Made by a program: the position numbers and the translations under genes. Shown piece after piece: positions 55,443-64,000 of a stretch of 64,000 bases of DNA (positions are counted from its first letter, which is position 1; every line of letters starts with the position of its first letter). The notes under the pieces are model-generated. The model did no database searches. It had not been told where the DNA came from and saw nothing but the letters and a program-made list of their open reading frames with translations. This DNA comes from an uncultured Polaribacter sp. (GTDB lineage Bacteria; Bacteroidota; Bacteroidia; Flavobacteriales; Flavobacteriaceae): NCBI GenBank assembly GCA_943787375.1, contig CALSME010000004.1, positions 152,016-216,015 on the forward strand. Reading direction: 5' to 3'.

Positions 55443-56075
55443 ATGAATACGATTGAAAGTTTACAATGGCGCTATGCTACAAAAAAATTTGATGCCAACA
55501 AAAAATTGTCAAACACCCAAATAAACACCTTAAAAGAAGCATTTAATTTAACGGCAACTTCCTACGGACTTCAGCCCATAAAATTAGTTATCATTCAGCA
55601 TAAAAAGATACAAGAAAGACTCGTTTCTGCCTCTTGGAATCAGCAACAAATTGCACAAGCTTCGCATGTTTTGGTCATTTGCATTCAAGATAATTTCACT
55701 TCTAAAGAGGTAGAAAATTATTTTGACCTCGTTAAAAAAACAAGAAATACTCCTGATAAAGTTTTAAACTCTTTTAGATCATTCTTAGTTGCTGAAATAG
55801 ATAAAAAAACTCCTGAAGAATTAAATACTTGGAACAAAAACCAGGCGTACTTAGCCTTGGGAAACTTACTTACGGTTTGTGCAGTAGAACAAATCGATGC
55901 CTGCCCAATGGAAGGTTTTATTCCAGAACAATATGATGAAATTCTAGGATTAAAAGCTCATGGATTAACTTCTACTTTGGTTTTGCCTGTTGGTTTTAGA
56001 GCCGATGATGATGCTATGAAAGAACTTGCAAAAGTTCGTAAGGAACTAAAAGATTCAATTCTCGAAATTTCGTAA
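55443..56075 (+). CDS. NAD(P)H-dependent nitroreductase-family oxidoreductase
   Basis: A 210-residue FMN-binding oxidoreductase of the NfsB type: LQWRYATKKFDANKKLS (FMN-phosphate Arg/Lys), SYGLQPIKLVII, and the C-terminal ACPMEGFIPEQYDEILGLKAHGL and VLPVGFRADDD. It reduces quinones or nitro compounds with NAD(P)H; a physiological substrate cannot be named. It has its own promoter box and precedes pepD by 33 bp. Confidence 0.9.
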   Translation: MNTIESLQWRYATKKFDANKKLSNTQINTLKEAFNLTATSYGLQPIKLVIIQHKKIQERLVSASWNQQQIAQASHVLVICIQDNFTSKEVENYFDLVKKTRNTPDKVLNSFRSFLVAEIDKKTPEELNTWNKNQAYLALGNLLTVCAVEQIDACPMEGFIPEQYDEILGLKAHGLTSTLVLPVGFRADDDAMKELAKVRKELKDSILEIS

Positions 56076-56108
56076 TTTTATAATTCAAAAAAACACCCAG
56101 TTACACTT

Positions 56109-57569
56109 ATGAATAAAGCCGTTAGAAATCAAGAACCAAAAGAGGTTTGGAATCATTTTGCAGACTTAAATTCGGTACCTCGCCCTTCGAAAAAAGAAGA
56201 ACGTGTTATTGAATTTATGGTTGCTTTTGGAAAAAAACTAGATCTAAAAACTTTTGTAGATACTGTTGGGAATGTAATTATCACAAAACCGGCAACAGCA
56301 GGTTTTGAAGACAGGAAAACGGTGGTTTTACAAAGTCATTTAGACATGGTGCATCAAAAAAATGCGGCTACAAATTTTAATTTTGATACGCAGGGCATTG
56401 AGATGCTCGTTGAGGGAGATTGGATTACAGCAAACGGAACAACTCTAGGAGCTGACAATGGTTTAGGAGTCGCTTCTATTATGGCTGTTTTATCTTCAGA
56501 AACGATATCGCACCCAAATTTGGAAGCGTTGTTTACCATTGATGAAGAAACAGGAATGACGGGTGCAATGGGTTTAAAAGGTGGTCTTTTAAAAGGGGAT
56601 ATTTTACTAAATCTAGATACAGAAGAGGATGACGAAATAGGAATGGGGTGTGCTGGTGGTATCGATGTGACAGCAAGAAGAACTTATACTGAAGAAGAAA
56701 CTCCAGAAAACACTAGTTCATTTACAATTACAGTTAATGGATTAAATGGTGGGCACTCTGGAATGGAAATCCATAAAGGCTTAGGAAATGCCAATAAAAT
56801 AATGAACCGTATTTTGTTTGATGGATTCACTAATTTTGGACTCAGAATTTCTGAGATTAATGGTGGGAGTTTAAGAAATGCAATTCCAAGAGAAAGCACA
56901 GCAACAATCATTATAGACACCATTTCAGATGCAGCTTTTCTTTTTGAAACCGAACTACTTATCAACAATATTAAAAAAGAGTTTTCAACAATAGAACCCA
57001 ATTTAAAGATTAATATAACGCCAACTACTTTACCAAGAAAAGTAATGGAAATAGGGGTTCAAGAAGGTTTTATAAAATCGATCTACGGCGCTATAAATGG
57101 CGTGTATCGTATGAGTCCTGATATTACAGGTTTGGTAGAAACGTCCAATAACATCGCTCGTGTTATTGTAAAAGAAGGCGTTATAAAGATTGGTTGCTTA
57201 ACCAGATCGTCTTCTGAAAGCAATAAAACAGATTTAGCAAATTCTTTGCGCGCTGTTTTTGAAATGGCTGGCCTAGAGGTTGAGTTGTCTGGAGACTATC
57301 CAGGATGGCAACCCAATGTTACATCAGAAATACTGGAAATTGTTGCTAACTTATATGAAGAATTGCATGGAGAAAAAGCTCGTGTAGCTGCTTGTCACGC
57401 AGGCTTAGAATGTGGAATTTTAGGGCAAAATTATCCAGAGATGGACATGGTTTCTTTTGGTCCAACAATTCTGGGCGCACATTCTCCAGATGAGCGAGCA
57501 GGCATCACTTCTACTCAAAAATTTTGGAAATTTTTAAAAGAAATTTTAAAGAACATTCCCAAAAAATAA
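56109..57569 (+). CDS. pepD: Aminoacyl-histidine dipeptidase (peptidase D, M20 family)
   Basis: A 486-residue M20C metallopeptidase. Metal ligands lie in LQSHLDMVHQ (HxD), TLGADNGLG (bridging Asp), DEETGMTGAMGL (catalytic Glu and ligand Glu) and the C-terminal GAHSPDERAGI (His). The insert lid domain starts about NGLNGGHSGMEIHKG. It cleaves Xaa-His dipeptides in the cytoplasm. Length is standard. Confidence 0.95.
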   Translation: MNKAVRNQEPKEVWNHFADLNSVPRPSKKEERVIEFMVAFGKKLDLKTFVDTVGNVIITKPATAGFEDRKTVVLQSHLDMVHQKNAATNFNFDTQGIEMLVEGDWITANGTTLGADNGLGVASIMAVLSSETISHPNLEALFTIDEETGMTGAMGLKGGLLKGDILLNLDTEEDDEIGMGCAGGIDVTARRTYTEEETPENTSSFTITVNGLNGGHSGMEIHKGLGNANKIMNRILFDGFTNFGLRISEINGGSLRNAIPRESTATIIIDTISDAAFLFETELLINNIKKEFSTIEPNLKINITPTTLPRKVMEIGVQEGFIKSIYGAINGVYRMSPDITGLVETSNNIARVIVKEGVIKIGCLTRSSSESNKTDLANSLRAVFEMAGLEVELSGDYPGWQPNVTSEILEIVANLYEELHGEKARVAACHAGLECGILGQNYPEMDMVSFGPTILGAHSPDERAGITSTQKFWKFLKEILKNIPKK

Positions 57570-57692
57570 TAAATAAATTTCTTAATTTATGTAAAATACA
57601 GTATTTTACATTTTTATGATGTTTTTAACAACTTTGATTAAAAAAAAACAGAATAAAGTGTATTTTTACTTTTTACAAAAATTGATCATTTA

Positions 57693-58457
57693 ATGGGGAA
57701 GATAATTGCAATTGCAAATCAAAAAGGAGGGGTTGGAAAAACAACTACAAGTATAAATCTAGCAGCCTCTTTGGGAGTGTTAGAAAAGAAAGTACTGCTT
57801 ATCGATGCCGACCCTCAAGCAAATGCTTCTTCTGGATTAGGGATTGATGTAGCTTCTATTGAGTTTGGAACCTATCAAGTTTTAGAGCATACGATTGCTG
57901 CAAAAGACGCAATTGTAAAAACATCGTCTCCAAATCTTGATATCATTCCTGCGCATATTGATTTGGTTGCCATTGAAATTGAACTGGTTGACAAGCCAGA
58001 AAGAGAGTACATGCTTAAAAAAGCAATGGAAAGTTTAAAGGATTCGTATGACTATATTTTAATTGATTGCGCACCTTCTCTGGGGTTAATCACCTTAAAT
58101 TCTTTAGTCGCTGCAGACTCGGTAATGATACCAATTCAATGTGAATATTTTGCATTAGAAGGTTTGGGGAAATTATTAAACACAGTAAAAAGCATCCAAA
58201 ATATACATAATAAAGATTTAGAAATTGAGGGCTTACTATTAACAATGTTCGATTCTCGCTTAAGATTGTCAAACCAAGTTGTAGATGAAGTTAGAAAACA
58301 CTTTTCGATCATGGTTTTTGAAACGATTATAAGGAGAAATGTTCGTTTGAGTGAAGCACCAAGTTATGGTGAAAGTATCATTGCATATGATGCAACAAGT
58401 AAAGGTGCTGTAAACTACTTAAACTTAGCCCAAGAATTGATTAAAAAAAACGTATAA
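57693..58457 (+). CDS. parA: Chromosome partitioning ATPase ParA
   Basis: A 254-residue Soj/ParA ATPase: deviant Walker A KGGVGKTTT at 11-19 with signature Lys11, DADPQANASSGLG, DYILIDCAPSLGL and the C-terminal RLSEAPSYG. It segregates the origin region with ParB, whose gene follows immediately without a gap. No parS palindrome was found by eye nearby. Confidence 0.97.
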   Translation: MGKIIAIANQKGGVGKTTTSINLAASLGVLEKKVLLIDADPQANASSGLGIDVASIEFGTYQVLEHTIAAKDAIVKTSSPNLDIIPAHIDLVAIEIELVDKPEREYMLKKAMESLKDSYDYILIDCAPSLGLITLNSLVAADSVMIPIQCEYFALEGLGKLLNTVKSIQNIHNKDLEIEGLLLTMFDSRLRLSNQVVDEVRKHFSIMVFETIIRRNVRLSEAPSYGESIIAYDATSKGAVNYLNLAQELIKKNV

Positions 58458-59342
58458 ATGGCAAAAGCAACAAGAAAACAAGCGTTGGGTAGAGGCTTAT
58501 CCGCTTTGTTAAAAGAACCTTCAGAGAAGATTTCTGCATCCAATAAAAATATGGATACAATTGTTGGTAGTATTGTTGAAATTGAATTGGATTTAATAAC
58601 GGTAAACCCTTACCAGCCAAGAACCTATTTTGATGAAGAATCGTTAGGAGAATTGGCAAGTTCAATTAAAGAATTGGGAGTCATACAACCCATTACCGTA
58701 AGAAAATTAGAAGGAAATACATTTCAGTTGGTTTCAGGAGAAAGGCGATTTAGAGCTTCCAAGCTTATTGGAAACAAAACGGTTCCTGCCTATATAAGAC
58801 TTGCAAACGACCAGGAAATGCTAGAAATGGCGTTGGTTGAAAACATTCAGCGTAAAAACCTAGATCCGATTGAAGTAGCACTTTCTTATCAACGCTTGAT
58901 TGATGAAATTCAACTGACTCAAGAAGCATTAAGTACTCGAGTTGGTAAAAAACGCTCTACAGTAACTAACTATTTGAGGTTGCTAAAATTGGATCCTATT
59001 TTACAAACAGGAATGCGTGATGGTTTTATTTCTATGGGGCACGGAAGAGCGATCATAAATATTGAAAATACGGAAGATCAATTAAAAATTTACGAGAAAA
59101 TTATTCGCGAAAAACTGTCTGTAAGACAAACAGAGGAATTGGTGAAAAATCTAAAATCAACTGTAGCTCCAAAAAGTAAAAAGAAAGAAGCACCATCATT
59201 TATCAAAGAAAATATTCAGGAAATCAATACCTTTTTTGGCCATAAAGTAGCCATTACTGTGGGTACTAATGGAAAGGGAAAACTGACCATTCCTTTTCAC
59301 TCTGAAGAAGACTTTAACCGAATAAAAAACCTATTAAAATAG
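58458..59342 (+). CDS. parB: Chromosome partitioning protein ParB
   Basis: A 294-residue ParB/Spo0J CTP-dependent DNA clamp: N-terminal ALGRGLSALL, the CTP/arginine motif GERRFRASKLIG, the LVENIQRKNLDPIEVALSYQ region and an HTH (TRVGKKRSTVTNYLRLLKL), then a C-terminal dimerisation region. It binds parS sites and stimulates ParA. The stop overlaps the next GTG start (TAGTG). Confidence 0.96.
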   Translation: MAKATRKQALGRGLSALLKEPSEKISASNKNMDTIVGSIVEIELDLITVNPYQPRTYFDEESLGELASSIKELGVIQPITVRKLEGNTFQLVSGERRFRASKLIGNKTVPAYIRLANDQEMLEMALVENIQRKNLDPIEVALSYQRLIDEIQLTQEALSTRVGKKRSTVTNYLRLLKLDPILQTGMRDGFISMGHGRAIINIENTEDQLKIYEKIIREKLSVRQTEELVKNLKSTVAPKSKKKEAPSFIKENIQEINTFFGHKVAITVGTNGKGKLTIPFHSEEDFNRIKNLLK

Positions 59343-59944
59343 TGCTTCAAAAAAAGATACTCTTTTCGATATTTGTTTTATTAATCACGAATCATCTTTT
59401 TTCTCAAAAAGATTCTACGGCTGTAAAAGAGAAAACCGTGAAAGAGAAAATTGAAATTCCACAAGGGGTTTACAATCCATTATCTCCTTCAAAAGCTGCA
59501 TTTTACTCTGCAATTTTACCTGGAATGGGGCAGATTTACAATAAAAAATACTGGAAAGCTCCTATTGTTTGGGGAATCTTAGGAGGGACTACTTATTTAT
59601 ACATAGATAATAATAGCATTTACAAAAGATATCGTACAGCTTTCAAATTAAGGAAAGCGGGACTTCAAGACGAATTTACACTCATTGATGCTGCTGGAAA
59701 TACTGCTGTTTTAATCTCTGAAGCAGGCTTAGAAAGTGCTCAAAAACAATTAAGAGAAAACCGAGATTTGGCTTTATTATCTTCAGTATTAATCTATGTT
59801 TTACAAATTGTTGAAGCGAGTGTCAATGCACACTTACTTCAATTTAATACGGATGATAACCTAACTTTTAAACCTGCCATAATTCCAAACAATATGAATT
59901 TTGCAAACAGTGCAGTAGGCTTCAACTTAAAATACGAATTTTAA
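59342..59944 (+). CDS. DUF5683 domain protein
   Basis: A 200-residue exported membrane protein: signal-like hydrophobic start (GTG), then SPSKAAFYSAILPGMGQIYNKKYWKAP, split here as AAFYSAILPGMGQIYN and KKYWKAPIVWGILGG, the family hallmark. Two or three membrane segments follow, including LLSSVLIYVLQIVEASVNA. The neighbourhood parB-DUF5683-dapB is conserved in the phylum. Function unknown. Confidence 0.88.
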   Translation: MLQKKILFSIFVLLITNHLFSQKDSTAVKEKTVKEKIEIPQGVYNPLSPSKAAFYSAILPGMGQIYNKKYWKAPIVWGILGGTTYLYIDNNSIYKRYRTAFKLRKAGLQDEFTLIDAAGNTAVLISEAGLESAQKQLRENRDLALLSSVLIYVLQIVEASVNAHLLQFNTDDNLTFKPAIIPNNMNFANSAVGFNLKYEF

Positions 59945-59946
59945 AT

Positions 59947-60648
59947 ATGAAAATTGCTTTATTAGGATACGGTCGAATGGGAAAAGAGATTGAGAAAATT
60001 GCAATTTCTCGTGGGCATACCATCGTTATAAAAAGTGAAGGAAGCGCAGAATACGATATCAATATTGCAGACGTTGCGATTGATTTCAGCATTCCAGATT
60101 CCGCATTTAACAACATTTCAAACTGTATTAACCACCAAATTCCAGTAATTTCTGGTACAACGGGCTGGCTAGAAAAATATGCTGATGCCGTATCGCTTTG
60201 TAAAGAAAAGAAAGGCGCTTTTATCTATGCTTCAAATTTTAGTTTGGGTGTAAATATTTTCTTCGAACTCAACAATCAATTGGCGAAAATGATGCATCAA
60301 TTAAAGGACTATAATGTTTCTATAGAAGAAATTCATCATACTAAAAAATTAGATGCACCAAGTGGTACGGCAATTACTTTAGCGGAAAGTATTGTGGAAA
60401 ACACAGCGTTTACAAGTTGGGAATTGAACAAAGCAACAACTGCAGAAAACCTTCCTATATATGCAAAAAGAATTCCTGAAGTTCCGGGTACGCATACGGT
60501 ATCATATGTTTCAAAAATTGATGAGATCCATATAAATCATACTGCAAAAAATAGACAAGGCTTCGCTTTAGGCGCTGTAATCGCTGCTGAATGGTTGCTA
60601 GACAAAGAGGGAGTATATTCCATGAAAGATGTGTTAAACATCGGTTAA
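59947..60648 (+). CDS. dapB: 4-hydroxy-tetrahydrodipicolinate reductase
   Basis: A 233-residue short DapB. N-terminal nucleotide motif LLGYGRMGKEIE, then DVAIDFSIPD, SGTTGW, ASNFSLGVNIFF and the catalytic HHTKKLDAPSGTA. It reduces hydroxy-tetrahydrodipicolinate in lysine and diaminopimelate synthesis. It starts 3 bp after the DUF5683 stop. Confidence 0.96.
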   Translation: MKIALLGYGRMGKEIEKIAISRGHTIVIKSEGSAEYDINIADVAIDFSIPDSAFNNISNCINHQIPVISGTTGWLEKYADAVSLCKEKKGAFIYASNFSLGVNIFFELNNQLAKMMHQLKDYNVSIEEIHHTKKLDAPSGTAITLAESIVENTAFTSWELNKATTAENLPIYAKRIPEVPGTHTVSYVSKIDEIHINHTAKNRQGFALGAVIAAEWLLDKEGVYSMKDVLNIG

Positions 60649-60726
60649 AAATATAATAAATTCAGAATTATAGCTCCTCATTAAAATAAAATAAACTTTT
60701 TAAAAGAAAAGGTAAAATATACGATT

Positions 60727-62457
60727 ATGACATTTACACAGTGGTTTCTTTTTTTTATTGCAATACAAGTTATCCATTTTTTAGGAACTTGGAAATTATA
60801 TGTAAAAGCGGGTAGAAAAGCTTGGGAGGCAATCGTCCCAATTTATAACGGAATTGTTTTGATGCAAATTATAAATCGCCCAAAATGGTGGGTGCTCTTA
60901 TTATTTATTCCTGTCGTAAATCTATTAATGTTCTTGGTTATCTGGATAGAAACCATAAGAACTTTTGGCTTTTATAAAAGATTAGATTCCCTTTTAGTAA
61001 TCGCAACTTTAGGAGGTTACATCTTCTATATAAACTATGCAACGGAAGCCACTTACAATGCAAAAAGAAGTATCAAACCTCGTTCTGAATTGGGCGAATG
61101 GGTCAGTTCAATTACCTTTGCAATTATTGCTGCTACCTTGGTGCATACCTACTTTATGCAACCTTTTACCATTCCCAGTTCTTCGTTAGAGAAGTCGTTG
61201 TTGGTGGGTGATTATTTATTTGTTAGCAAATTTCATTATGGTGCAAGAATTCCTTCTACCGTTATAGCGGCACCCATGGTACATGATACCATTCCTGCAA
61301 TACCAATTCCATACACAGGAATCTCCTTAAACAAGTCTTTTGGATCTTATTTGAATGCACCACAATTGCCTCACATGCGCTTACCTGGCTTTCAAAAAAT
61401 AAAGAACAATGATATTGTTTGTTTTAATTGGCCAGCAGATTCATTAAAGACCATGTGGGGAGATAATTCTGGTGAATTCACAGACAAACCCGTTGATAAG
61501 AAAACCAACTATGTAAAACGATGTGTAGCAATTGCAGGGGATACCTTAGAAATAAGAAATGGTTTTGTATATATAAATGGGAAGAAAAATAGTTTGCCAG
61601 AAAGAGCAAAACTTCAATTTAAGCACACAGTATATTCTGAAAAAGGAATCAGTACTGAAAAAATATTAAGATATACAGGCAAAGAATTTGAAAGTAAATT
61701 TATTGTTGACTTTAAGAGCAATGAGGAGTTTAATGAAATGGGAAGATACCTTTCTGGAAGAAAAATATTGGAAGGTAATAAATTTAGGATCACAACCTAT
61801 GATTTCAAAAATGTATTAGCGGTTGCAAAGAAGTATGGTTCAACAATTTCTGAAATTAAAACCAATAAAAGGATTGTTAATTTAACATTAGAGATTGCAG
61901 AGAAATTAAAAAAGGATTCAGAAGTGGATAGTGTTGTTCAAATTATACATGAAATAGATCCGGCTATCTTCCCTCAAATTGATAGTAATGAATGGAGTCA
62001 AGACAATATGGGACCAATTTATGTACCCAAAAAAGGAGTTACAGTAAAGATTAATGATGAGAACCTACCCTACTACCAACAAATCATTGAACTCTATGAA
62101 AACAATAATTTGGTCTCCAACAATGGCATCATATACATCAATGGAAAAAAAGCGGACTCTTATACATTCCAACAAGATTATTACTGGTTGATGGGAGATA
62201 ACAGACACAATTCTTTAGATTCAAGATATTGGGGGTTTGTCCCTTTTGATCATGTATTAGGAAAACCGGTAATGGTATGGTTCAGTTGGGATGCAGATGC
62301 ACCCACTTTTATGGCAAAACTAAAATCAATTCGTTGGAACAGAATGTTTACAACTGTTGGTGGGGATGGCGCACCTGTTTCCTACAGATATGTAGCTTTG
62401 GCATTGCTTTTACTCTACTTTGGATATAGTATATACAAGAAAAAGAAAACTGCTTAA
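60727..62457 (+). CDS. lepB: Signal peptidase I with N-terminal membrane extension
   Basis: A 576-residue S26 signal peptidase. The first ~110 residues form a DUF5684-like membrane domain (AGRKAWEAIVPIYNGIVLMQ, RPKWWVLLLFIPVVNLLMFL). The catalytic part has Ser153 in IPSSSLEKSLLVGDYLFVSK and Lys264 in NYVKRCVAIAGD, with a long insert before MGDNRHNSLDSRYWGFVP. It removes Sec signal peptides at the inner-membrane outer face. A C-terminal membrane helix (YVALALLLLYFGYSIY) is also visible. The stop overlaps wbqC-like ATG (TAATG). Confidence 0.95.
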   Translation: MTFTQWFLFFIAIQVIHFLGTWKLYVKAGRKAWEAIVPIYNGIVLMQIINRPKWWVLLLFIPVVNLLMFLVIWIETIRTFGFYKRLDSLLVIATLGGYIFYINYATEATYNAKRSIKPRSELGEWVSSITFAIIAATLVHTYFMQPFTIPSSSLEKSLLVGDYLFVSKFHYGARIPSTVIAAPMVHDTIPAIPIPYTGISLNKSFGSYLNAPQLPHMRLPGFQKIKNNDIVCFNWPADSLKTMWGDNSGEFTDKPVDKKTNYVKRCVAIAGDTLEIRNGFVYINGKKNSLPERAKLQFKHTVYSEKGISTEKILRYTGKEFESKFIVDFKSNEEFNEMGRYLSGRKILEGNKFRITTYDFKNVLAVAKKYGSTISEIKTNKRIVNLTLEIAEKLKKDSEVDSVVQIIHEIDPAIFPQIDSNEWSQDNMGPIYVPKKGVTVKINDENLPYYQQIIELYENNNLVSNNGIIYINGKKADSYTFQQDYYWLMGDNRHNSLDSRYWGFVPFDHVLGKPVMVWFSWDADAPTFMAKLKSIRWNRMFTTVGGDGAPVSYRYVALALLLLYFGYSIYKKKKTA

Positions 62458-63050
62458 TGGGTTTATTTTTACCAACGTATTTTCCTCCTATTTCTCAATT
62501 TTCAGAAATAGTGCGATTTAATGAAATTACCTTTGAAGTCGAAGACAATTTCCAGAAACAAAGCTACCGAAATCGCTGTTATATTTATGGCGCAAATGGA
62601 CAACAAATGCTCAACATACCAATACAGAAAAACAATCGTATCGAAAAACAGAAAACAAAAGAGACCTTGGTTGACAATAGTGTAAAATGGCAAGACCAAC
62701 ATTATAAATCATTAAAAGCCTCCTACAATTGTTCTCCCTTTTTTGAGTTTTTTGAAGACGATTTACAGCATATTTACAGCAAAAAATACCGCTTTTTAAA
62801 TGATCTTAATTTTGATGCATTTTTATTTTTAACAGATGCACTCCAACTAGAAATTAAAACGAAAGAGACCACAAAATATGAACAGAATGGGGAAAATGAC
62901 TTTAGATTTCTTGCAAATGTGAAACAAAACACACTAAAAAATTACTCCCCATACATACAAGTTTTTTCTGACAAGCACGGTTTCCTTCCCAACCTTTCAA
63001 TGTTAGACCTATTATTCATGGAGGGTCCAAATGCTGTTAGTTATTTATAA
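62457..63050 (+). CDS. WbqC family protein
   Basis: A 197-residue protein that fits the WbqC-like family: LPTYFPPISQFSEIVRFNEI, RNRCYIYGANGQQMLNIPIQ, WQDQHYKSLKASYNCSPFFE and a C-terminal LLFMEGPNAVSYL. Family members are found in polysaccharide loci or next to lepB in Bacteroidota; the reaction is unknown. It is the last gene of the parA-lepB cluster. Confidence 0.9.
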   Translation: MGLFLPTYFPPISQFSEIVRFNEITFEVEDNFQKQSYRNRCYIYGANGQQMLNIPIQKNNRIEKQKTKETLVDNSVKWQDQHYKSLKASYNCSPFFEFFEDDLQHIYSKKYRFLNDLNFDAFLFLTDALQLEIKTKETTKYEQNGENDFRFLANVKQNTLKNYSPYIQVFSDKHGFLPNLSMLDLLFMEGPNAVSYL

Positions 63051-63390
63051 TTTTTTTCTTTTTTTTTTGATTTTTTATATTTTTTTATATAAATTTGAGA
63101 AAACTATTCATTTACTGACAACCACCCCAGAGATAAGTAATTAGATGCTTTTAACACAACATAAAAAAATATGTTCTAACATACTCTTGTGTAATAGAAT
63201 ATAATTTTAAATTGATAGCATGAATTAACATGTTTAATGGGTTTGCATATTATTGCGACAGTAAGTTATAAGTTTATAATGTAAATTTTAGCTCGTAAAA
63301 ATTTATTCAAAAGAAACAATGATCAAAAAAGATTCGTGTTGTTTTTTCAGAATTCATTAGAAGTTAAGATTGTTATAAATATTTGATAAT
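63051..63390 (+). other. Intergenic region with promoter and long leader
   Basis: No credible gene; only short frames of fewer than 20 codons (for example at 63144). A full promoter lies at 63066-63097, giving a leader of about 285 nt before the Crp/Fnr gene, or a separate small RNA. Confidence 0.5.
63066..63097 (+). promoter_or_regulatory. Consensus Bacteroidota promoter
   Basis: TTTG (63066-63069), 20-bp spacer, TAAATTTG (63090-63097). This is one of only two complete -33/-7 pairs I found in the window. Confidence 0.7.
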
Positions 63391-63978
63391 ATGGAATTCA
63401 TAACTGATTTAATTTCGCAGAATAACAAATTACCCGTTAAAACTATTAATAATTTTAAAAACTTACTTTCCTTTCAAAACGTTAAGAAAAAGCATGTTTT
63501 AACGAAAGCTGGTGAAACCCCTTCCGAGTTTTATATCTTAAAAAAAGGAGTTGTTCGTTCTTATTTTTTAGATAAGAAAGGAAGAGAAGTTATTCAGTCA
63601 CTAACTGTAGGAGGCGCTTCTACAGGAGCATTTTCTAGTTTAATTTTAGACAAGCCCTCTAGAATATACTATGATTGCCTTACCGAATGTGAATTTTATG
63701 TTGGTAATTTTAAAGAATTCAAAAAACTTACAAAAAAAGACATCAATATGAGTTTGCTGTATACTAAAGTTTTGGAAGACGCTTTTATTAAAAAAGAAAA
63801 AAGAATTTTTGAACTTTCAATGCTAGATGCAACAGATCGATACTTAAAAATTAGAAAAGATTTACCGAATATCGAAAAACAAATACCGCAATATCAAATT
63901 GCTTCTTTTTTAAATATTACACCAGTTCAGCTAAGTAGAATTCGTAAAGACTTACTCATGAAAAGAGTGCGTAAATAA
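63391..63978 (+). CDS. Crp/Fnr-family transcriptional regulator
   Basis: A 195-residue protein with a cyclic-nucleotide-binding-like beta-roll (about 30-125; LTKAGETPSEFYILKKGVVR) and a C-terminal winged helix (IPQYQIASFLNITPVQLSRI). The cNMP phosphate-binding Arg-Ala motif and Fnr cysteines are not evident, so the ligand is unknown. A long leader separates it from its promoter. Local or global regulator; targets cannot be predicted. Confidence 0.88.
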   Translation: MEFITDLISQNNKLPVKTINNFKNLLSFQNVKKKHVLTKAGETPSEFYILKKGVVRSYFLDKKGREVIQSLTVGGASTGAFSSLILDKPSRIYYDCLTECEFYVGNFKEFKKLTKKDINMSLLYTKVLEDAFIKKEKRIFELSMLDATDRYLKIRKDLPNIEKQIPQYQIASFLNITPVQLSRIRKDLLMKRVRK

Positions 63979-64000
63979 TTTTTACCTTCAAAATAATAAC

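Noticed and set aside
57570..59342. Possible parS site near parAB
   Set aside because: No 14-16-bp palindrome around CACGTG or a similar core was seen in or near the two genes.
63144..63205. Short frames of up to about 19 codons before the Crp/Fnr gene
   Set aside because: Too short, no conserved features, and no Shine-Dalgarno or promoter at the right distance.
1..64000. CRISPR array or cas genes
   Set aside because: No regularly spaced short repeats and no Cas-like proteins; the only near-identical repeats are the two 116-bp units.

Overview
The window is a low-GC chromosomal segment of a marine-type flavobacterium (Bacteroidota, Flavobacteriia). Evidence for this: AT-rich codon use; promoters of the Bacteroidota TAnnTTTG type; almost no Shine-Dalgarno sequences except in front of rpsU; and typical family genes (fused 2-oxoacid dehydrogenase E1, DUF2851, DUF3467, DUF5683, WbqC, and a parA-parB-DUF5683-dapB-lepB cluster).

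Bases 1-10.4 kb are an accessory island. A lone immunity-like gene (17-532) is followed by a terminator. Next comes an XRE repressor divergent from a three-gene recombination module: a P-loop ATPase and two tyrosine recombinases, the second lacking its first catalytic arginine. A 1.5-kb stretch without genes follows and contains inverted and direct repeats. Two promoterless, startless Rhs C-terminal cassettes come next; each ends in a JAB/JAMM-like toxin domain and is followed by a small secreted candidate immunity protein. A nearly identical 116-bp repeat follows each cassette, and an IS1-family transposase gene closes the island. The shared ends look like IS1-type terminal sequence, so the array appears to have been built by IS- or homology-driven shuffling of toxin tips.

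Bases 10.4-20.9 kb encode a compact type II secretion / type IV filament machine, which is uncommon in this phylum. A divergent major pseudopilin faces an eleven-gene operon. That operon encodes a small FnIII-like lipoprotein candidate, a secretin, GspL/PilM, GspM/PilO, a short prepilin peptidase, the GspE ATPase, a GspC/PilP-like protein, a GspK-like protein with a long bactofilin-like repeat region, two minor pseudopilins and GspF. A 21-bp-spaced direct repeat in the divergent intergenic region is a candidate activator site.

Bases 20.9-36.1 kb are the transcription-translation core, read on the minus strand: rpsU, a XerC-type recombinase overlapping hpf, tRNA-Thr(TGT)-Tyr(GTA)-Gly(TCC)-Thr(GGT)-tuf-tRNA-Trp-secE-nusG-rplKAJL-rpoBC and a DUF3467 gene. 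The tRNA order before tuf is the same as in E. coli. rpsU has a strong Shine-Dalgarno and a Tyr54 codon, the signature of the flavobacterial autoregulatory system in which bS21 helps hide the anti-Shine-Dalgarno.

Bases 36.1-42.4 kb (minus strand) carry an acyl-CoA dehydrogenase, a helix-hairpin-helix protein interrupted by an in-frame amber codon, a Na+/alanine symporter with an extra N-terminal beta domain, an RmlD-like reductase, a K+ channel and a PspC-like protein. Bases 42.5-64 kb (mostly plus strand) are housekeeping: uvrA, a LOG-family hydrolase, an M1-like pseudopeptidase with an apparent outer-membrane barrel, fused branched-chain 2-oxoacid dehydrogenase E1, a DUF5117 metalloprotease, DUF2851 (minus strand), a nitroreductase, pepD, the parAB-DUF5683-dapB-lepB-wbqC cluster and a Crp/Fnr regulator behind a long leader.
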